Position numbers and translations under genes: made by a program. From contig NZ_CP021404.1 in assembly GCF_002504165.1 (NCBI RefSeq), positions 3,038,001-3,102,000 of the forward strand: 64,000 nt of DNA, written 5' to 3'. Under the pieces are notes generated by a model. That model did no database searches. It was not told the origin of the DNA and saw only the letters and a list, made by a program, of their open reading frames with translations. Shown in pieces: positions 17,040 through 28,440 of this stretch; the first letter of the stretch is position 1, and every line of letters begins with the position of its first letter. Source of the stretch: Pacificitalea manganoxidans. Its GTDB lineage: Bacteria; Pseudomonadota; Alphaproteobacteria; Rhodobacterales; Rhodobacteraceae.

Positions 17040-17693
17040 ATGAGCCGTGGTGGTCGTGAGAAGACACGGGATGACGGCCCCGAGCGTCGGTGCATCGCCA
17101 CCGGCGCCTCGGCCCCCGCGCAGGGGCTGATCCGCTTTGTGATCGGTCCCGACGCGACGGTGGTGCCGGATCTGGCCGGGAAGCTGCCCGGACGCGGGAT
17201 CTGGGTGACTGCCCGGACCGCCGATCTGGAGAAGGCCGTGCAGAAGCGGCTGTTCTCCCGGGCTGCAAGGGCACAGGTGACCGTGCCCGAAGATTTGCCC
17301 GGCCTCGTCGAGGCCGGCCTGACCCGCCGCGTGATCGATCTGATCTCGCTGGCCCGGAAAGCCGGGTATGCGGTGGCGGGATATGAGAAGGTCAAGGGTT
17401 GGCTCCTCACCGGGGAGGCAACCGTCCTCGTTCAGGCCAGTGATGGATCTGAGCGCGGTAAATCGAAACTGAAGCCGCCTGTCCTGCCCGATGGACGCAC
17501 CGGCAAATTTCTGGGGATGTTGACCGCCCAGGAATTGGGTTTGGCTTTCGGGCGGGAACATGTGATACACGCCGCGCTTGCCGCTGGCGGACTCACAAGG
17601 CGTGTTGTAGAAGACGCCGCGAGGCTAGAGGGCCTGCGCGAGATGGACGGGGAAAACGCCCCGGAAAGGACGAAAGGTTCGCATGAGCGATAA
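17040..17693 (+). CDS. YlxR/DUF448 RNA-binding protein fused to an L7Ae-like domain
   Basis: 217 residues from the ATG at 17040, after GGAGGAC. The N-terminal YlxR domain has ERRCIATGA and GRGIWV. The second half (about 105-200) has the L7Ae-like signature [21 protein letters not shown]. The order nusA-ylxR-infB is conserved, and this two-domain fusion is common in Alphaproteobacteria. It probably binds structured RNA in translation or RNA processing. It overlaps the infB start by 11 bases. Confidence 0.9.
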   Translation: MSRGGREKTRDDGPERRCIATGASAPAQGLIRFVIGPDATVVPDLAGKLPGRGIWVTARTADLEKAVQKRLFSRAARAQVTVPEDLPGLVEAGLTRRVIDLISLARKAGYAVAGYEKVKGWLLTGEATVLVQASDGSERGKSKLKPPVLPDGRTGKFLGMLTAQELGLAFGREHVIHAALAAGGLTRRVVEDAARLEGLREMDGENAPERTKGSHER

Positions 17694-20187
17694 TGACGGC
17701 AAGAAAACCCTTGGCCTGCGGGGCGGTCCCCGTTCCGGTCAGGTAAAGCAGAGTTTCAGCCACGGACGCACCAAGAATGTCGTGGTCGAGACAAAGCGCA
17801 AGCGTGTCGTCGTTCCCAAGGCCGGAGCCCAGAATAAGGGTGGTGCCGCCGGGGGTGATCCTTCACGCCGTCCGGCCGGTATTTCCGACGCGGAGATGGA
17901 ACGGCGCCTGAGAGCCCTCGCGGCCGCGAAAGCGCGCGAGGCCGATGAGGCTGCGCAGCGCGAGGCCGAGGAAAAGGCACGCGAGGTGGAGCGCGAGCGC
18001 CGCCGCGCCGAGATCGAAGCCAAGGACCGCGAGGACCGCGAGCGCGAAGAAGCGCTCAAGGCCAAGGCCGAGGCTGACGAACGCGCCAAGCGGGAGGCCG
18101 AAGAGGCCGCCAAGCGTGAGCGCGCCGAACGCAACAAACCTGCCCCCGCAGCACCGACCCCGGCCGATGCCGAGGCCGCGGAAGCGGCGGCGGCGCAGGC
18201 CCGTGGCAAGGTTGTCAAAGGCAAGACCGACCGCGAGCGCGACAATGATCGTCGTGACACCCGCGCGAAGGATCGCACCGACAACCGCCGCTCCGGCAAG
18301 CTGACGCTGAATCAGGCGCTTTCGGGCGGCGAAGGCGGTCGTCAGCGGTCTATGGCCGCGATGAAACGCAAGCAGGAGCGCGCCCGGCAGAAAGCCATGG
18401 GCGGCGTGGAATCCCGCGAGAAGGTCGTGCGCGACGTTCAGCTGCCTGAAACCATCGTGGTTCAGGAACTGGCGAACCGTATGGCCGAGCGTGTGGCCGA
18501 TGTGGTCAAGGCGCTGATGCAAAGCGGCATCATGGCGACCCAGAACCAGTCGATCGACGCCGACACCGCCGAACTCATCATCGAGGAATTCGGCCACAAA
18601 GTCGTCCGCGTGTCGGATGCCGATGTGGAGCAGGTGATCGACACGGTCGAGGACAAGGCACAGGATCTGAAAGCCCGTCCGCCGGTCATCACCATCATGG
18701 GCCATGTCGACCACGGCAAGACCTCGTTGCTGGATGCGATCCGCAACGCGAAGGTCGTGGCGGGCGAAGCCGGTGGCATCACGCAGCATATCGGGGCCTA
18801 TCAGGTCACGACCGATAGCGGCGCTGTGCTGAGCTTCCTCGATACGCCGGGCCACGCGGCCTTTACCTCCATGCGGGCCCGTGGCGCGCAGGTGACGGAT
18901 ATCGTGGTTCTGGTGGTGGCTGCCGATGATGCGGTCATGCCGCAGACCATCGAAGCCATTCACCACGCGAAAGCGGCCGGTGTGCCGATGATCGTGGCGA
19001 TCAACAAATGCGACAAGCCTTCGGCCAATCCCGACAAGGTGCGGACCGATCTGTTGCAGCATGAAGTGATCGTGGAAAAGATGTCCGGCGATGTGCAGGA
19101 TGTCGAAGTCTCCGCCATCACCGGCAAAGGTCTGGACGAACTGCTGGAAGCCATCGCGCTGCAGTCCGAGATCCTCGAACTGAAAGCCAACCCCGACCGC
19201 GCCGCCCAAGGTGCCGTGATCGAGGCGAAGCTGGATGTGGGTCGCGGCCCTGTGGCCACGGTGCTGGTGCAAAACGGCACCCTGCGTCGCGGCGACATTT
19301 TTGTCGTGGGCGAACAGTGGGGCAAGGTGCGTGCGCTGATCGACGACAAGGGTGACCGCGTCGAAGAAGCCGGGCCTTCGGTTCCGGTCGAGGTGCTTGG
19401 CATCAACGGCACGCCCGAGGCCGGCGACGTTCTGAACGTCGTCGAAACCGAAGCGCAGGCCCGCGAGATCGCTGAATACCGCGAGCACGCCGCCAAGGAC
19501 AAACGCGCCGCTGCCGGTGCCGCGACCACGCTCGATCAGCTGCTGGCGAAAGCCAAGGCCGACGAAAGCGTGGCCGAGCTTCCGATCCTGATGAAAGCCG
19601 ACGTGCAGGGGTCTGCCGAGGCGATCGTTCAGGCGATGGAAAAGATCGGCAACGACGAGGTGCGTGTCCGCGTGCTCCATTACGGGGTGGGTGCGATCAC
19701 CGAATCCGACATCGGCCTTGCCGAAGCGTCGAATGCGCCGGTCATCGGCTTCAACGTGCGGGCCAATGCGCCGGCCCGTGCTGCCGCCAACCAGAAGGGC
19801 GTGGAGATCCGTTACTATTCGGTGATCTACGATCTGGTGGATGACGTGAAAGCCGCGGCCTCTGGCCTGCTGTCGAACGAGATCCGCGAGAACTTCATCG
19901 GTTACGCCCAGATCAAGGAGGTCTTCAAGGTCTCCAATGTCGGCAAGGTCGCCGGGTGTCTGGTCACCGAAGGCGTCGCCCGCCGGTCCGCCGGTGTGCG
20001 TCTGCTGCGCGACAACGTGGTGATCCACGAAGGCACGCTGAAGACCCTGAAGCGCTTCAAGGACGAAGTGTCCGAAGTGCAGTCCGGTCAGGAATGCGGC
20101 ATGGCGTTCGAAAACCACGAAGACGTGCGCCCCGGCGACGTCATCGAGATCTTCGAGCGCGAAGAGGTCGAGCGTTCGCTCAACTGA
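17683..20187 (+). CDS. infB: Translation initiation factor IF-2
   Basis: 834 residues. A short N-terminal part is followed by a highly charged Glu/Arg/Ala coiled coil (about 65-220). The GTPase domain has G1 GHVDHGKTS (near 344), DTPGHAAFT and NKCDKP, then domains II-IV, ending [19 protein letters not shown]-2 delivers initiator tRNA to the 30S subunit and promotes joining. The gene starts inside the end of ylxR and ends before a strong terminator; rbfA and truB do not follow here. Confidence 0.98.
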   Translation: MSDNDGKKTLGLRGGPRSGQVKQSFSHGRTKNVVVETKRKRVVVPKAGAQNKGGAAGGDPSRRPAGISDAEMERRLRALAAAKAREADEAAQREAEEKAREVERERRRAEIEAKDREDREREEALKAKAEADERAKREAEEAAKRERAERNKPAPAAPTPADAEAAEAAAAQARGKVVKGKTDRERDNDRRDTRAKDRTDNRRSGKLTLNQALSGGEGGRQRSMAAMKRKQERARQKAMGGVESREKVVRDVQLPETIVVQELANRMAERVADVVKALMQSGIMATQNQSIDADTAELIIEEFGHKVVRVSDADVEQVIDTVEDKAQDLKARPPVITIMGHVDHGKTSLLDAIRNAKVVAGEAGGITQHIGAYQVTTDSGAVLSFLDTPGHAAFTSMRARGAQVTDIVVLVVAADDAVMPQTIEAIHHAKAAGVPMIVAINKCDKPSANPDKVRTDLLQHEVIVEKMSGDVQDVEVSAITGKGLDELLEAIALQSEILELKANPDRAAQGAVIEAKLDVGRGPVATVLVQNGTLRRGDIFVVGEQWGKVRALIDDKGDRVEEAGPSVPVEVLGINGTPEAGDVLNVVETEAQAREIAEYREHAAKDKRAAAGAATTLDQLLAKAKADESVAELPILMKADVQGSAEAIVQAMEKIGNDEVRVRVLHYGVGAITESDIGLAEASNAPVIGFNVRANAPARAAANQKGVEIRYYSVIYDLVDDVKAAASGLLSNEIRENFIGYAQIKEVFKVSNVGKVAGCLVTEGVARRSAGVRLLRDNVVIHEGTLKTLKRFKDEVSEVQSGQECGMAFENHEDVRPGDVIEIFEREEVERSLN

Positions 20188-20212
20188 TCGCGTCCCGCAT
20201 CATCGAACTATC

Positions 20213-20245
20213 AAAACGCCCGCCCGTCACCGGAGCGGGCGTTTT
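20213..20245 (+). terminator. Intrinsic terminator after infB
   Basis: Perfect 11-base stem AAAACGCCCGC/GCGGGCGTTTT with an 11-base loop, 26 bases after the infB stop. The A- and T-rich ends would let it act on both strands. Confidence 0.85.
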
Positions 20246-20344
20246 GCTGACCGCCCGATCACATCTGCCGCGAGCCGTTTGCGATCCGGGCGCGCCGCGC
20301 TTACTTTCCCCCCTGACCCGACCCTGCGTAGCAAAGGTTTCCTC

Positions 20345-21322
20345 ATGGCCGCGACCGACCGTTCCGCCGACACCACCCTGCCCCCGCTGACGCTGCAACT
20401 GGCCGCGCCGCGCGGGTTTTGCGCCGGGGTGGACCGGGCCATCAAGATCGTGGAGATGGCGCTCGAAAAATGGGGCGCACCGGTCTATGTGCGCCACGAG
20501 ATCGTGCATAACAAATTCGTCGTGGACGGGCTGCGCGACAAGGGCGCGGTGTTCGTCGAGGAACTGGACGACTGCCCCCCCGACCGGCCCGTGATCTTTT
20601 CCGCTCATGGCGTGCCGAAAGCCGTCCCGGCGGAGGCCGCCGCGCGGGAAATGGTCTATGTCGATGCCACCTGCCCGCTGGTGTCCAAGGTCCATATCGA
20701 GGCCGAGCGCCACGCGGAAAACGGGCTTCAGATCATCATGATCGGCCATGCGGGCCACCCCGAAACGATCGGCACCATGGGGCAGTTGCCTGCGGGCGAG
20801 GTGTTGCTGGTGGAAACGCCGGAGGATGTGGGCGGGCTGGACGTGCGCGACCCGGAGCGGCTGGCTTTCGTCACCCAAACCACCCTGTCGGTGGATGACA
20901 CCGCCGAGATGGTCGCAGCCCTGCGCGCCCGGTTCCCGGCCATTGTCGGCCCCCATAAAGAAGACATCTGCTACGCCACCACCAACCGGCAGGAAGCGGT
21001 CAAGGCGATTGCGCCGGGCATCGACGCGCTGCTGGTGATCGGCGCGCCGAATTCCTCCAATTCCCGCCGTCTGGTCGAGGTGGGCCGCCGCGCGGGCTGT
21101 GCCTATGCGCAGCTGGTGCAGCGTGCTGAGGATATCGACTGGCGCGCGCTGGCGGGGATCAGTTCGGTCGGGATCACGGCGGGGGCGTCCGCGCCCGAGG
21201 AATTGGTGAACGAGGTGATCGACGCGTTCCGCGCCCGCTACGCCGTGACCGTCAATCTGGTCGAAACGGCGCAGGAGCGGGTGGAATTCAAGGTGCCGCG
21301 GGTGTTGCGCGAACCGGCGTAG
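20345..21322 (+). CDS. ispH: 4-hydroxy-3-methylbut-2-enyl diphosphate reductase
   Basis: 325 residues from the ATG at 20345; an upstream TTG would add non-homologous residues. The three [4Fe-4S] ligand cysteines are in [20 protein letters not shown] and [10 protein letters not shown], and the [10 protein letters not shown] substrate block is present. This is the last enzyme of the methylerythritol phosphate route, making IPP and DMAPP. It stands alone after the infB terminator. Length is normal. Confidence 0.97.
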   Translation: MAATDRSADTTLPPLTLQLAAPRGFCAGVDRAIKIVEMALEKWGAPVYVRHEIVHNKFVVDGLRDKGAVFVEELDDCPPDRPVIFSAHGVPKAVPAEAAAREMVYVDATCPLVSKVHIEAERHAENGLQIIMIGHAGHPETIGTMGQLPAGEVLLVETPEDVGGLDVRDPERLAFVTQTTLSVDDTAEMVAALRARFPAIVGPHKEDICYATTNRQEAVKAIAPGIDALLVIGAPNSSNSRRLVEVGRRAGCAYAQLVQRAEDIDWRALAGISSVGITAGASAPEELVNEVIDAFRARYAVTVNLVETAQERVEFKVPRVLREPA

Positions 21323-21383
21323 GCGCCGCTCCTGCCCTCAGCCTATCCCGAGAACCGCGCAGCCCTCAGGCCGGGCGCTGTTG

Positions 21384-21986
21384 TCAACGGTTGCGCCAGC
21401 GGCTGAACCAGCCGCGCCGCGCGGGAACCGACGGAAACTCGCCGGGCTCGGCCCGGCTGGCGCGGAAGCGACGCCAGCGCACCCGAACCGCCCAGACCAC
21501 CGCGAACAGAACGATCAGGAACACGATGTTGAACCACGGGATCAGCGTCACGTCGGCACTGTCGACCGCGCGGACCGACACGGCATTGGGGTAGATCGAC
21601 AGCAATTCGCTGCGCCAGCCGTAATGGCGCACCGCGACCCAATCCGTCGCGGCGCGGGTGGAGCGCAGATCGGCGGCTTCGGCCTGAAGCGTGGCGGTGT
21701 CGAATTTGAAATAGGGCGGCCAGCCCCAGCCGGTATCTTCGTTGCGGTAGACGATGGGTTTGCCATTGGCGCGCACGGTCTGGATGAAGAACACATCGCG
21801 ATTGGCGCTTGCACTGGCGGAGCCATTGTCCGAGCCCGACCAGAAGATCGAGTTCGCGCCGTAATCGATCCGCTTTTCGTAGGTGTCGGAAATCCGCACG
21901 ATGTCGGTTTGCGGCAGGGTGTAGTGCAGGAAGGCCGCCATCAGCAGCGCGATGACGCTCCAGAAGATCCATTTGACGTAAGTCAC
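21384..21986 (-). CDS. DUF1523 family membrane protein
   Basis: 200 residues. Opens with a membrane helix (WIFWSVIALLMAAFLHYTLPQ), then an extracytoplasmic region with GANSIFWSGSDN and GWGWPPYFKFD. A second helix (LIPWFNIVFLIVLFAVVWAV) and a basic tail follow. It matches the DUF1523 family found mainly in Rhodobacteraceae; the function is unknown. It lies downstream of the orphan binding protein on the same strand, with a 76-base gap. Confidence 0.8.
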   Translation of the reverse strand: MTYVKWIFWSVIALLMAAFLHYTLPQTDIVRISDTYEKRIDYGANSIFWSGSDNGSASASANRDVFFIQTVRANGKPIVYRNEDTGWGWPPYFKFDTATLQAEAADLRSTRAATDWVAVRHYGWRSELLSIYPNAVSVRAVDSADVTLIPWFNIVFLIVLFAVVWAVRVRWRRFRASRAEPGEFPSVPARRGWFSRWRNR

Positions 21987-22062
21987 GGGCTGCGCGCTCC
22001 TCTGTCGGGCCGTTTCGCGTTGCTTACGATCCCGAGCGACGGTTGTCGATGCGCCGCCGCGC

Positions 22063-23571
22063 TTAACGGGTCCAGCGCACTGCGGTCAGGTCATTGGCCT
22101 GCGTGGGGGCATTCTGCCACAGCCCGTCCAGACGCGCATCCGCGACGCCGGTCTTAGCCAATTGGAACAGCCACGCGTTGACGTGATCCTCGGCGATGCG
22201 CCGCTGCGCCTGCCCCATGAGCGCGGCGCGGGCGTCGGGATCGGCAGTGGCGGCGAGGTCGGTCATGATCCGGCGGAATTCGGGGCTGTCATACCCGAAA
22301 TAGTAATCCTCGCGCCCGTAGATGCCGATATCCATCGGCTCGGTATGGCTGATGACGGTCAGGTCGTAATCATGCCCCTTGAACACCTGCTCCAGCCATT
22401 GCGCCCATTCGAGGTTGGTGATTTCGGTCTCGATCCCGACTTCGCGTAGTTGCGCGGCGATGATTTCCCCCCCGCGCCGGGCATAGGTCGGCGGTGGCAG
22501 CATCAGCCGCAGGGTCAGCGGCCCGGTGCCCGCCACCTGCAGCAAGGCGCGGGCGGCGTCGGGATCATAGGGCGTCAGCCCGGTCAGATCGACATAGGCC
22601 GGATGATGCGGCGCGAAATGGCTGCCGATCGGGGTGCCGTAGCCAAACATCGCGCCGTCGATAATGTCGGCGCGGTTGAGCGCGCGGGCGATGGCTTCGC
22701 GCACTTTCGGCTCCGCCAGAGGCCCGGACTGATTGTTCATCGCCAGCAGAGTTTCGCCCTCGGTCGTGCCGACGATCACGTTAAACCGGGGGTCGGCTTC
22801 GAACTGCGCCAGTGTTTCGGGCGCGGGGAAGTTCGGGAAAGCATCAAGGTCACCGGCCATCATCGCGGCATAGGCGGCGTTCGGGTCCGACACGAACCGG
22901 AAGGTTGCCCGCGCCAACGCTGGAGCAGCGCCCCAATAGCCGTCATAGCGGGCCAGTTCGACGCGGTCGCCCTCCACCCGGTCGACAAAGCGGAACGGCC
23001 CGGTGCCGACCGGTGCGGTGGCATTGGTGTCCGCCGTTTCCGGCGCAACGATCACCGCATCCCCCCATGCAAGGTTGAAGGGCAGATTGCCATCGGGGGC
23101 GGTGAGGGTGATCGCAACGCTCGTCGGCCCCTCCGCAGTTACGCTGTCGATCCCCGCAAACAGGGTTTTCTGCGCATTGAGGCTGTCCTCCGCGCGGGCG
23201 CGGTTCAGGCTAAAGACCACATCCTGCGCATCGAACCCGGTGCCGTCATGGAAGGTGACGCCCTCGCGCAGGGTAAAGCGATAGGTGAGCCCGTCGGCGG
23301 AGACCTCCCACGCAGATGCCAGACCGGGCAACACCGCGCCATCGGGGCCGATGCGGGTCAGACCTTCGAACAGGTTAGCATAGACGACCTCATCCACCGC
23401 CGCCGCCGCGCTGGCGGTCGGGTCGAGGATCGGCGGCTCCAACACCATGCCAAGGCGGATCGCGTCGTCCTGCGCCCGCGCCGGTGCCGCCCCGAACAGG
23501 CCAACCAGGGCCGCAAGGGCCACGGCAGCGGTGGCAGTGGCGGGACGAGGCGGGGAAAAGCGAATGCGCAT
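22063..23571 (-). CDS. Peptide/nickel-type ABC transporter substrate-binding protein (orphan)
   Basis: 502 residues from the ATG at 23571. A signal peptide ends ...[11 protein letters not shown]. This is the SBP_bac_5 (DppA/OppA) fold with [24 protein letters not shown], the [17 protein letters not shown] signature and a C-terminal [11 protein letters not shown] block. It captures peptides or similar solutes in the periplasm. No cognate permease or ATPase genes adjoin it, so it must share a transporter encoded elsewhere or act otherwise. It is divergent from panB. Confidence 0.9.
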   Translation of the reverse strand: MRIRFSPPRPATATAAVALAALVGLFGAAPARAQDDAIRLGMVLEPPILDPTASAAAAVDEVVYANLFEGLTRIGPDGAVLPGLASAWEVSADGLTYRFTLREGVTFHDGTGFDAQDVVFSLNRARAEDSLNAQKTLFAGIDSVTAEGPTSVAITLTAPDGNLPFNLAWGDAVIVAPETADTNATAPVGTGPFRFVDRVEGDRVELARYDGYWGAAPALARATFRFVSDPNAAYAAMMAGDLDAFPNFPAPETLAQFEADPRFNVIVGTTEGETLLAMNNQSGPLAEPKVREAIARALNRADIIDGAMFGYGTPIGSHFAPHHPAYVDLTGLTPYDPDAARALLQVAGTGPLTLRLMLPPPTYARRGGEIIAAQLREVGIETEITNLEWAQWLEQVFKGHDYDLTVISHTEPMDIGIYGREDYYFGYDSPEFRRIMTDLAATADPDARAALMGQAQRRIAEDHVNAWLFQLAKTGVADARLDGLWQNAPTQANDLTAVRWTR

Positions 23572-23799
23572 GATCGGGGGCCTTGGGCAGAGAAACGGTC
23601 GGGGCACAGTCAAGACCGCAGGCTTCCCCAAAGGCAACCCTTAATGCCCGGTGCGGCGGACTGCTGGGCGATGGGCGTGGGGCGGGGGATTGATGCGGGC
23701 CGGATGGTTGGCGCGACGTTGCGCGCTTGCGCGCCCTGCCCCCTGTGCAGCGACGGCGCGACGGTGTACACCGCCCCCGCATTTGCCGGAGGAGACCAG

Positions 23800-24621
23800 A
23801 TGAGCGCCAGCGCCCCGACACCCGCCCGCAGGCCCACGCCGCAGGACATCACCGCGCGCAAAGGTGGCACGCCGCTGGTCTGTCTGACCGCCTATACCAC
23901 GCCGGTGGCCGAACTGGTCGATCCGCATTGCGATCTGGTTCTGGTGGGCGACAGCGTGGGCATGGTGCTGCATGGCCTGCCCTCCACCCTTGGTGTGACG
24001 ATGGAGATGATGATCCTGCACGCGCAGGCGGTGGGGCGGGGTCTGAGCCGGGCGATGATGGTCGTCGACATGCCGTTTGGCAGCTACGAGGCCGGGTCGG
24101 AGGTGGCGTTTGCCAATGCCGCGCGGCTGATGGCCGAAACGGGCTGCGCGGCGGTCAAGCTGGAAGGCGGGGTGGAGATGGCACCGACGGTCCGGTTCCT
24201 GACCCGGCGCGGTATCCCGGTGATGGCGCATGTCGGCCTGACGCCGCAGGCGGTCAATACGCTGGGCGGCTACAAGGTGCAGGGTCGGGGTGAGGCGGGC
24301 GATGCGGTTCTGGCCGATGCCCGGGCGGTGACCGAGGCGGGCGCGTTTTCGGTGGTGCTGGAGAAGCTCCCCGCCAGCCTCGCCACCCGGATCACGCAGG
24401 AGATCGCGGTGCCGACCGTGGGCATCGGGGCCTCGGCGGAGTGCGACGGACAAATTCTAGTAGTCGATGACATGCTGGGGCTGTTCACGGCGTTCAAACC
24501 GAAATTCGCCAAGCGCTATGCCGAACTCGGCGCCGATGCGGACCGCGCCATTGCGGCCTATGCCGAGGAGGTCCGCGCCCGGGCCTTCCCCGCCGCCGAA
24601 CATCTGTTCGGCGACGGGTAA
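23800..24621 (+). CDS. panB: 3-methyl-2-oxobutanoate hydroxymethyltransferase
   Basis: 273 residues from the ATG at 23800, behind GGAGGAG. PanB motifs: [29 protein letters not shown] (metal-binding Asp), [16 protein letters not shown] and [13 protein letters not shown]. It makes ketopantoate for pantothenate and CoA. panC, often adjacent, is absent here. It converges on the ABC-2 permease gene with a 10-base gap. Confidence 0.96.
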   Translation: MSASAPTPARRPTPQDITARKGGTPLVCLTAYTTPVAELVDPHCDLVLVGDSVGMVLHGLPSTLGVTMEMMILHAQAVGRGLSRAMMVVDMPFGSYEAGSEVAFANAARLMAETGCAAVKLEGGVEMAPTVRFLTRRGIPVMAHVGLTPQAVNTLGGYKVQGRGEAGDAVLADARAVTEAGAFSVVLEKLPASLATRITQEIAVPTVGIGASAECDGQILVVDDMLGLFTAFKPKFAKRYAELGADADRAIAAYAEEVRARAFPAAEHLFGDG

Positions 24622-24631
24622 GCGGGATAGA

Positions 24632-25389
24632 TCAGGGCCGCAGCCGCCAACCGGTGCGGAAAATCCACCAGATCGCGGTGAGGCAGGCCAGCAGGAACAG
24701 CGAAATCGCTGCGATCGACACCGCCACCGGCACATCGGCCACCCCGAAAAACGCCCAGCGGAAGCCGCTGACGAGGTAGAGCACCGGGTTCATCCGGGCC
24801 ACGGCCTGCCACGCTTCGGGCAGCATCGAGACCGAATAGAACGAGCCCCCGAGGAACACGAGCGGCGTGATCACCAGCAGCGGCACCAGTTGCAGCTGCT
24901 CGAAATTGCGCGCCCAGATGCCGATGATGAAGCCCAGCAGCGCAAAGCTCACCGCTGTCATCAGCAGAAACGCGATCATCCAGAACGGGTGCAGGATTTG
25001 CAGATCGACGAAGAAGGTCGATGTCGCAAGGATGATCAGCGCGATCATCACCGCCTTGGTCGCCGCCGCGCCGACATAGCCCAGCACGATCTCGTAAAAC
25101 GAGATCGGCGCAGACAGCAGTTCATAGACCGTGCCGATGAATTTCGGGAAATAGATCCCGAAGGAGGCGTTGGTCACCGCCTGTTGCAGCAGCGTCAGCA
25201 TCATCAGGCCGGGCACGATGAAGGCGCCGTAGGACACGCCCTCGACCGACTCGATCCGCCCGCCGATGGCTGCGCCGAACACCACGAAATAAAGCACCGT
25301 CGACAGCACCGGCGAGATCACCGATTGCATCAGCGTGCGGAAGGTGCGCGCCATCTCAAACCGGTAGATCGCAAGGACGGATTGCCAGT

Positions 25390-25393
<4 letters not shown>
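24632..25393 (-). CDS. ABC-2 type transporter permease
   Basis: 253 residues with about six membrane helices, in the order expected for ABC-2 exporters (YadH-like). The conserved stretch ...[20 protein letters not shown] lies before the last helices. It overlaps the end of the upstream ATPase gene by 4 bases, so the two form one exporter. The substrate is not evident from the sequence. Confidence 0.9.
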
Positions 25394-26355
<962 letters not shown>

Positions 26356-26470
26356 GGGCCGCCTTTCGGGGTTGGTGTCCCGGAGCCGCCGCAAGACGGG
26401 TCGCGAAGATGTCCGCACACGAACACCCGCTGCCCGGCGCGGTCAACCCCGCCATGACAAGCCCGCAGAG

Positions 26471-26487
26471 TTTAGAATGGTTCCAAA
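26471..26487 (+). promoter_or_regulatory. Irr box (iron control element) upstream of nfuA
   Basis: TTTAGAA-TGG-TTCCAAA matches the Irr/ICE consensus TTTAGAANNNTTCTAAA at 13 of 14 fixed positions. It lies just upstream of the predicted -35 element. Irr is the haem/iron-responsive Fur-family regulator of many Alphaproteobacteria, so iron-dependent control of this Fe-S gene is expected. Confidence 0.6.
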
Positions 26488-26489
26488 TC

Positions 26490-26518
26490 TTGACGCTACG
26501 CCCCCGAAGGCGCATATA
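26490..26518 (+). promoter_or_regulatory. Promoter for nfuA
   Basis: TTGACG, a 17-base spacer, then CATATA; predicted start near 26525. The -35 begins 3 bases after the Irr box, a position that suits activation or modest interference rather than full occlusion. Confidence 0.45.
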
Positions 26519-26544
26519 GGCTGCAACCGAAAGGGGGTTTCCCG

Positions 26545-27114
26545 ATGTTCATCCAGACCGAATCCACGCCGAACCCGGCGACGCTGAAATTCCTGCCGGG
26601 CCAGTCCGTGCTGGAAGTGGGCACCGCCGACTTCCCCAGCGCCGACAGTGCCGCCACCTCGCCGCTGGCCAGCCGCCTGTTCGCCGTCGACGGCGTGACC
26701 GGGGTGTTCCTTGGCCATGACTTCGTCACCGTGACCAAGGCCGAAGGCATCGAGTGGGATCACCTGAAGCCCGCGCTGCTGGGCGCGATCATGGAGCATG
26801 TCCAGTCCGGCGCGCCCGCGATCGCCACCGAAGGTGCGGCCCCTGCGGGCGGTCATGCCGATCACCATGATGGCGAAGACGCAGAGATCGTGGGCCAGAT
26901 CAAATCCCTGCTCGACAGCCGGGTGCGCCCGGCGGTGGCACAGGATGGCGGCGACATCACGTTCCACGGTTTTGAGCGGGGCGTCGTCTATCTGCATATG
27001 CAGGGGGCCTGCGCAGGCTGCCCCTCTTCCACGCTGACGCTGAAGATGGGGATCGAGAACCTGCTGCGCCACTACATCCCGGAAGTGACCGAGGTGCGGC
27101 CGGTCGCGGTCTGA
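26545..27114 (+). CDS. Fe-S cluster carrier protein, NifU/Nfu family
   Basis: 189 residues. The N-terminal Nfu_N domain (MFIQTESTPNPATLKFLPG, about 1-87) is followed by a flexible His-rich linker and a C-terminal NifU domain (about 110-185) whose GACAGCPSS carries the C-x2-C cluster ligands. It delivers [4Fe-4S] or [2Fe-2S] clusters to apoproteins. It is preceded by an Irr-like box and followed after 12 bases by tsaB. Confidence 0.93.
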   Translation: MFIQTESTPNPATLKFLPGQSVLEVGTADFPSADSAATSPLASRLFAVDGVTGVFLGHDFVTVTKAEGIEWDHLKPALLGAIMEHVQSGAPAIATEGAAPAGGHADHHDGEDAEIVGQIKSLLDSRVRPAVAQDGGDITFHGFERGVVYLHMQGACAGCPSSTLTLKMGIENLLRHYIPEVTEVRPVAV

Positions 27115-27126
27115 GGCGCGTTCGGG

Positions 27127-27780
27127 ATGACCGTGACGATCCTGTCTTTCGATACATCGGCCGCGCATTGCGCGGCCGCTTTGCTGTGCGGTGAACGCCT
27201 GCTGGGCGCGCGGCTGGAGCCGATGAAGCGCGGTCAGGCCGAAGCGCTCGTCCCGATGATCGAAGCGCTGCTGGCCGAGGCGGGCCTCACCCCGCGCGAT
27301 CTGGATGCCATTGGTTGCGGCACAGGGCCGGGCAATTTCACCGGTATCCGCATTTCGGTCGCCTTGGCGCGTGGCATGGCGCTGTCGCTGGGCGTGCCCG
27401 CCATCGGCGTGTCACAGTTCGAATTGCTGGCACCGGCGCGGGGCGCGGCGCTGATCACCCTGCCTGCACCGCGCGACATGGCCTATGCGCAGGTGATGGA
27501 TGCGGGCCGCCCGGTCGAAGCGCCGGAGTTGATCGACCCCGCCACTTGGGATGGGCCAATGCGCGCGGGACAGGTCATCGGCCACCGCGCGCAGGAGATC
27601 GCCGAACGGCTCAGCGCGGATGGCCAGGTCGCGGTAGTGGATGACCCCGCCCCGGCCATCGCCCGCATCGCCGCAGCACAGCTGACGCGCGGCGGCGCCC
27701 TGCCCCGTCCGGCCCCGCAATATGTGCGCGCTGCGGATGCGGCCCCGCCCTCGGACCCGCCGCCGGTGATCCTCCCATGA
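27127..27780 (+). CDS. tsaB: tRNA threonylcarbamoyladenosine biosynthesis protein TsaB
   Basis: 217 residues. The N-terminal ILSFDTSAAHCAAAL and GCGTGPGNFTGIRISVALARGMA are diagnostic of TsaB, an ASKHA-fold partner of TsaD in making t6A37 of ANN-decoding tRNAs. It is followed by rimI, a common pairing. Its last codons overlap a 14-codon reading frame that leads into rimI. Confidence 0.95.
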   Translation: MTVTILSFDTSAAHCAAALLCGERLLGARLEPMKRGQAEALVPMIEALLAEAGLTPRDLDAIGCGTGPGNFTGIRISVALARGMALSLGVPAIGVSQFELLAPARGAALITLPAPRDMAYAQVMDAGRPVEAPELIDPATWDGPMRAGQVIGHRAQEIAERLSADGQVAVVDDPAPAIARIAAAQLTRGGALPRPAPQYVRAADAAPPSDPPPVILP

Positions 27781-27821
27781 GCCTTGCCCTGCGCCAGCCT
27801 CTCGCGACGCGGCACCAATGA
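27777..27821 (+). CDS. 14-codon coupling ORF between tsaB and rimI
   Basis: Starts with ATG overlapping the tsaB stop as ATGA, and stops with TGA overlapping the rimI ATG as ATGA, encoding MSLALRQPLATRHQ. The double 4-base overlap would hand ribosomes from tsaB to rimI. It could equally be chance in a high-GC spacer, so it is only a candidate. Confidence 0.3.
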   Translation: MSLALRQPLATRHQ

Positions 27822-28270
27822 CCCGCGCCGAGCCGAGATCCGAGGCGCTGGCACGACTGCATGCCGCGTGTTTCACCGTGCCGCGCCCGTGGAGCGCCGA
27901 GGAGATCGATCAGGTGCTCGATATCGCGGGCACCTTCGTGATCGGGGATGGCCGCGGCTTTGCCATTGGTCGGGCCATCGCGGGGGAGGCCGAGTTGCTG
28001 ACCATCGCGGTGGATGCGGCCCTGCGCGGTCAGGGGCGCGGCGCGGCCCTTCTGGAGCGGTTCGAGGCCGAGTCCCGCCGCCGCGCCGCCGACTGCGCGT
28101 TTTTGGAGGTCACCGCCGACAACGCCGCGGCGCTTGCGCTCTATCGGCGGGCCGGATGGCGGCAGGTGGGGCGGCGGCCGAATTACTACCGCGCACCGGA
28201 TGGCGGGCGGCTCGATGCGCTGATCTGGCGGCGCAATTTCGCTGCCTGCAAAACCGGCGTGCAGGCCTGA
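27818..28270 (+). CDS. rimI: Ribosomal-protein-alanine N-acetyltransferase RimI-like GNAT protein
   Basis: 150 residues of GNAT fold. ALARLHAACFTVPRPWSAEEI is typical of RimI N-termini. ELLTIAVDAALRGQGRGAALL holds the acetyl-CoA loop (Q/R-x2-G-x-G/A), and FLEVTADNAAALALYRRAGW is the C-terminal signature. E. coli RimI acetylates ribosomal protein bS18; the substrate here is inferred. The tsaB-rimI order supports the call. Confidence 0.9.
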   Translation: MTRAEPRSEALARLHAACFTVPRPWSAEEIDQVLDIAGTFVIGDGRGFAIGRAIAGEAELLTIAVDAALRGQGRGAALLERFEAESRRRAADCAFLEVTADNAAALALYRRAGWRQVGRRPNYYRAPDGGRLDALIWRRNFAACKTGVQA

Positions 28271-28330
28271 TTGCCGCCGCGTTTCGGCGTTCAGTTTCGA
28301 CCGAAAGGTAAAATTCGGGTTGACCGTGTT

Positions 28331-28359
28331 TTGGCCCTGCGTCCTTATTCGGCTATGAT
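28331..28359 (+). promoter_or_regulatory. Promoter of the BMP-type ABC importer operon
   Basis: TTGGCC, a 17-base spacer, then TATGAT (5 of 6 match to TATAAT). Predicted start near 28366, about 75 bases before the first gene. Confidence 0.5.
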
Positions 28360-28440
28360 CCTGCAAGAGATCACCCAGATCCGGGGCGCGCGGCGGTCAT
28401 GCCTGACGCGGCCCCATGTCAATTCAACGGGAGACACTCC

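Noticed and set aside
14732-17410. 892-codon open frame antisense to rimP-nusA
   Set aside because: Shadow of strongly biased genes; no motif and it crosses several real genes and the leader.
22450-23799. Upstream extension of the panB frame
   Set aside because: It runs antisense through the substrate-binding protein gene; panB homology starts only at 23800, behind a good ribosome site.
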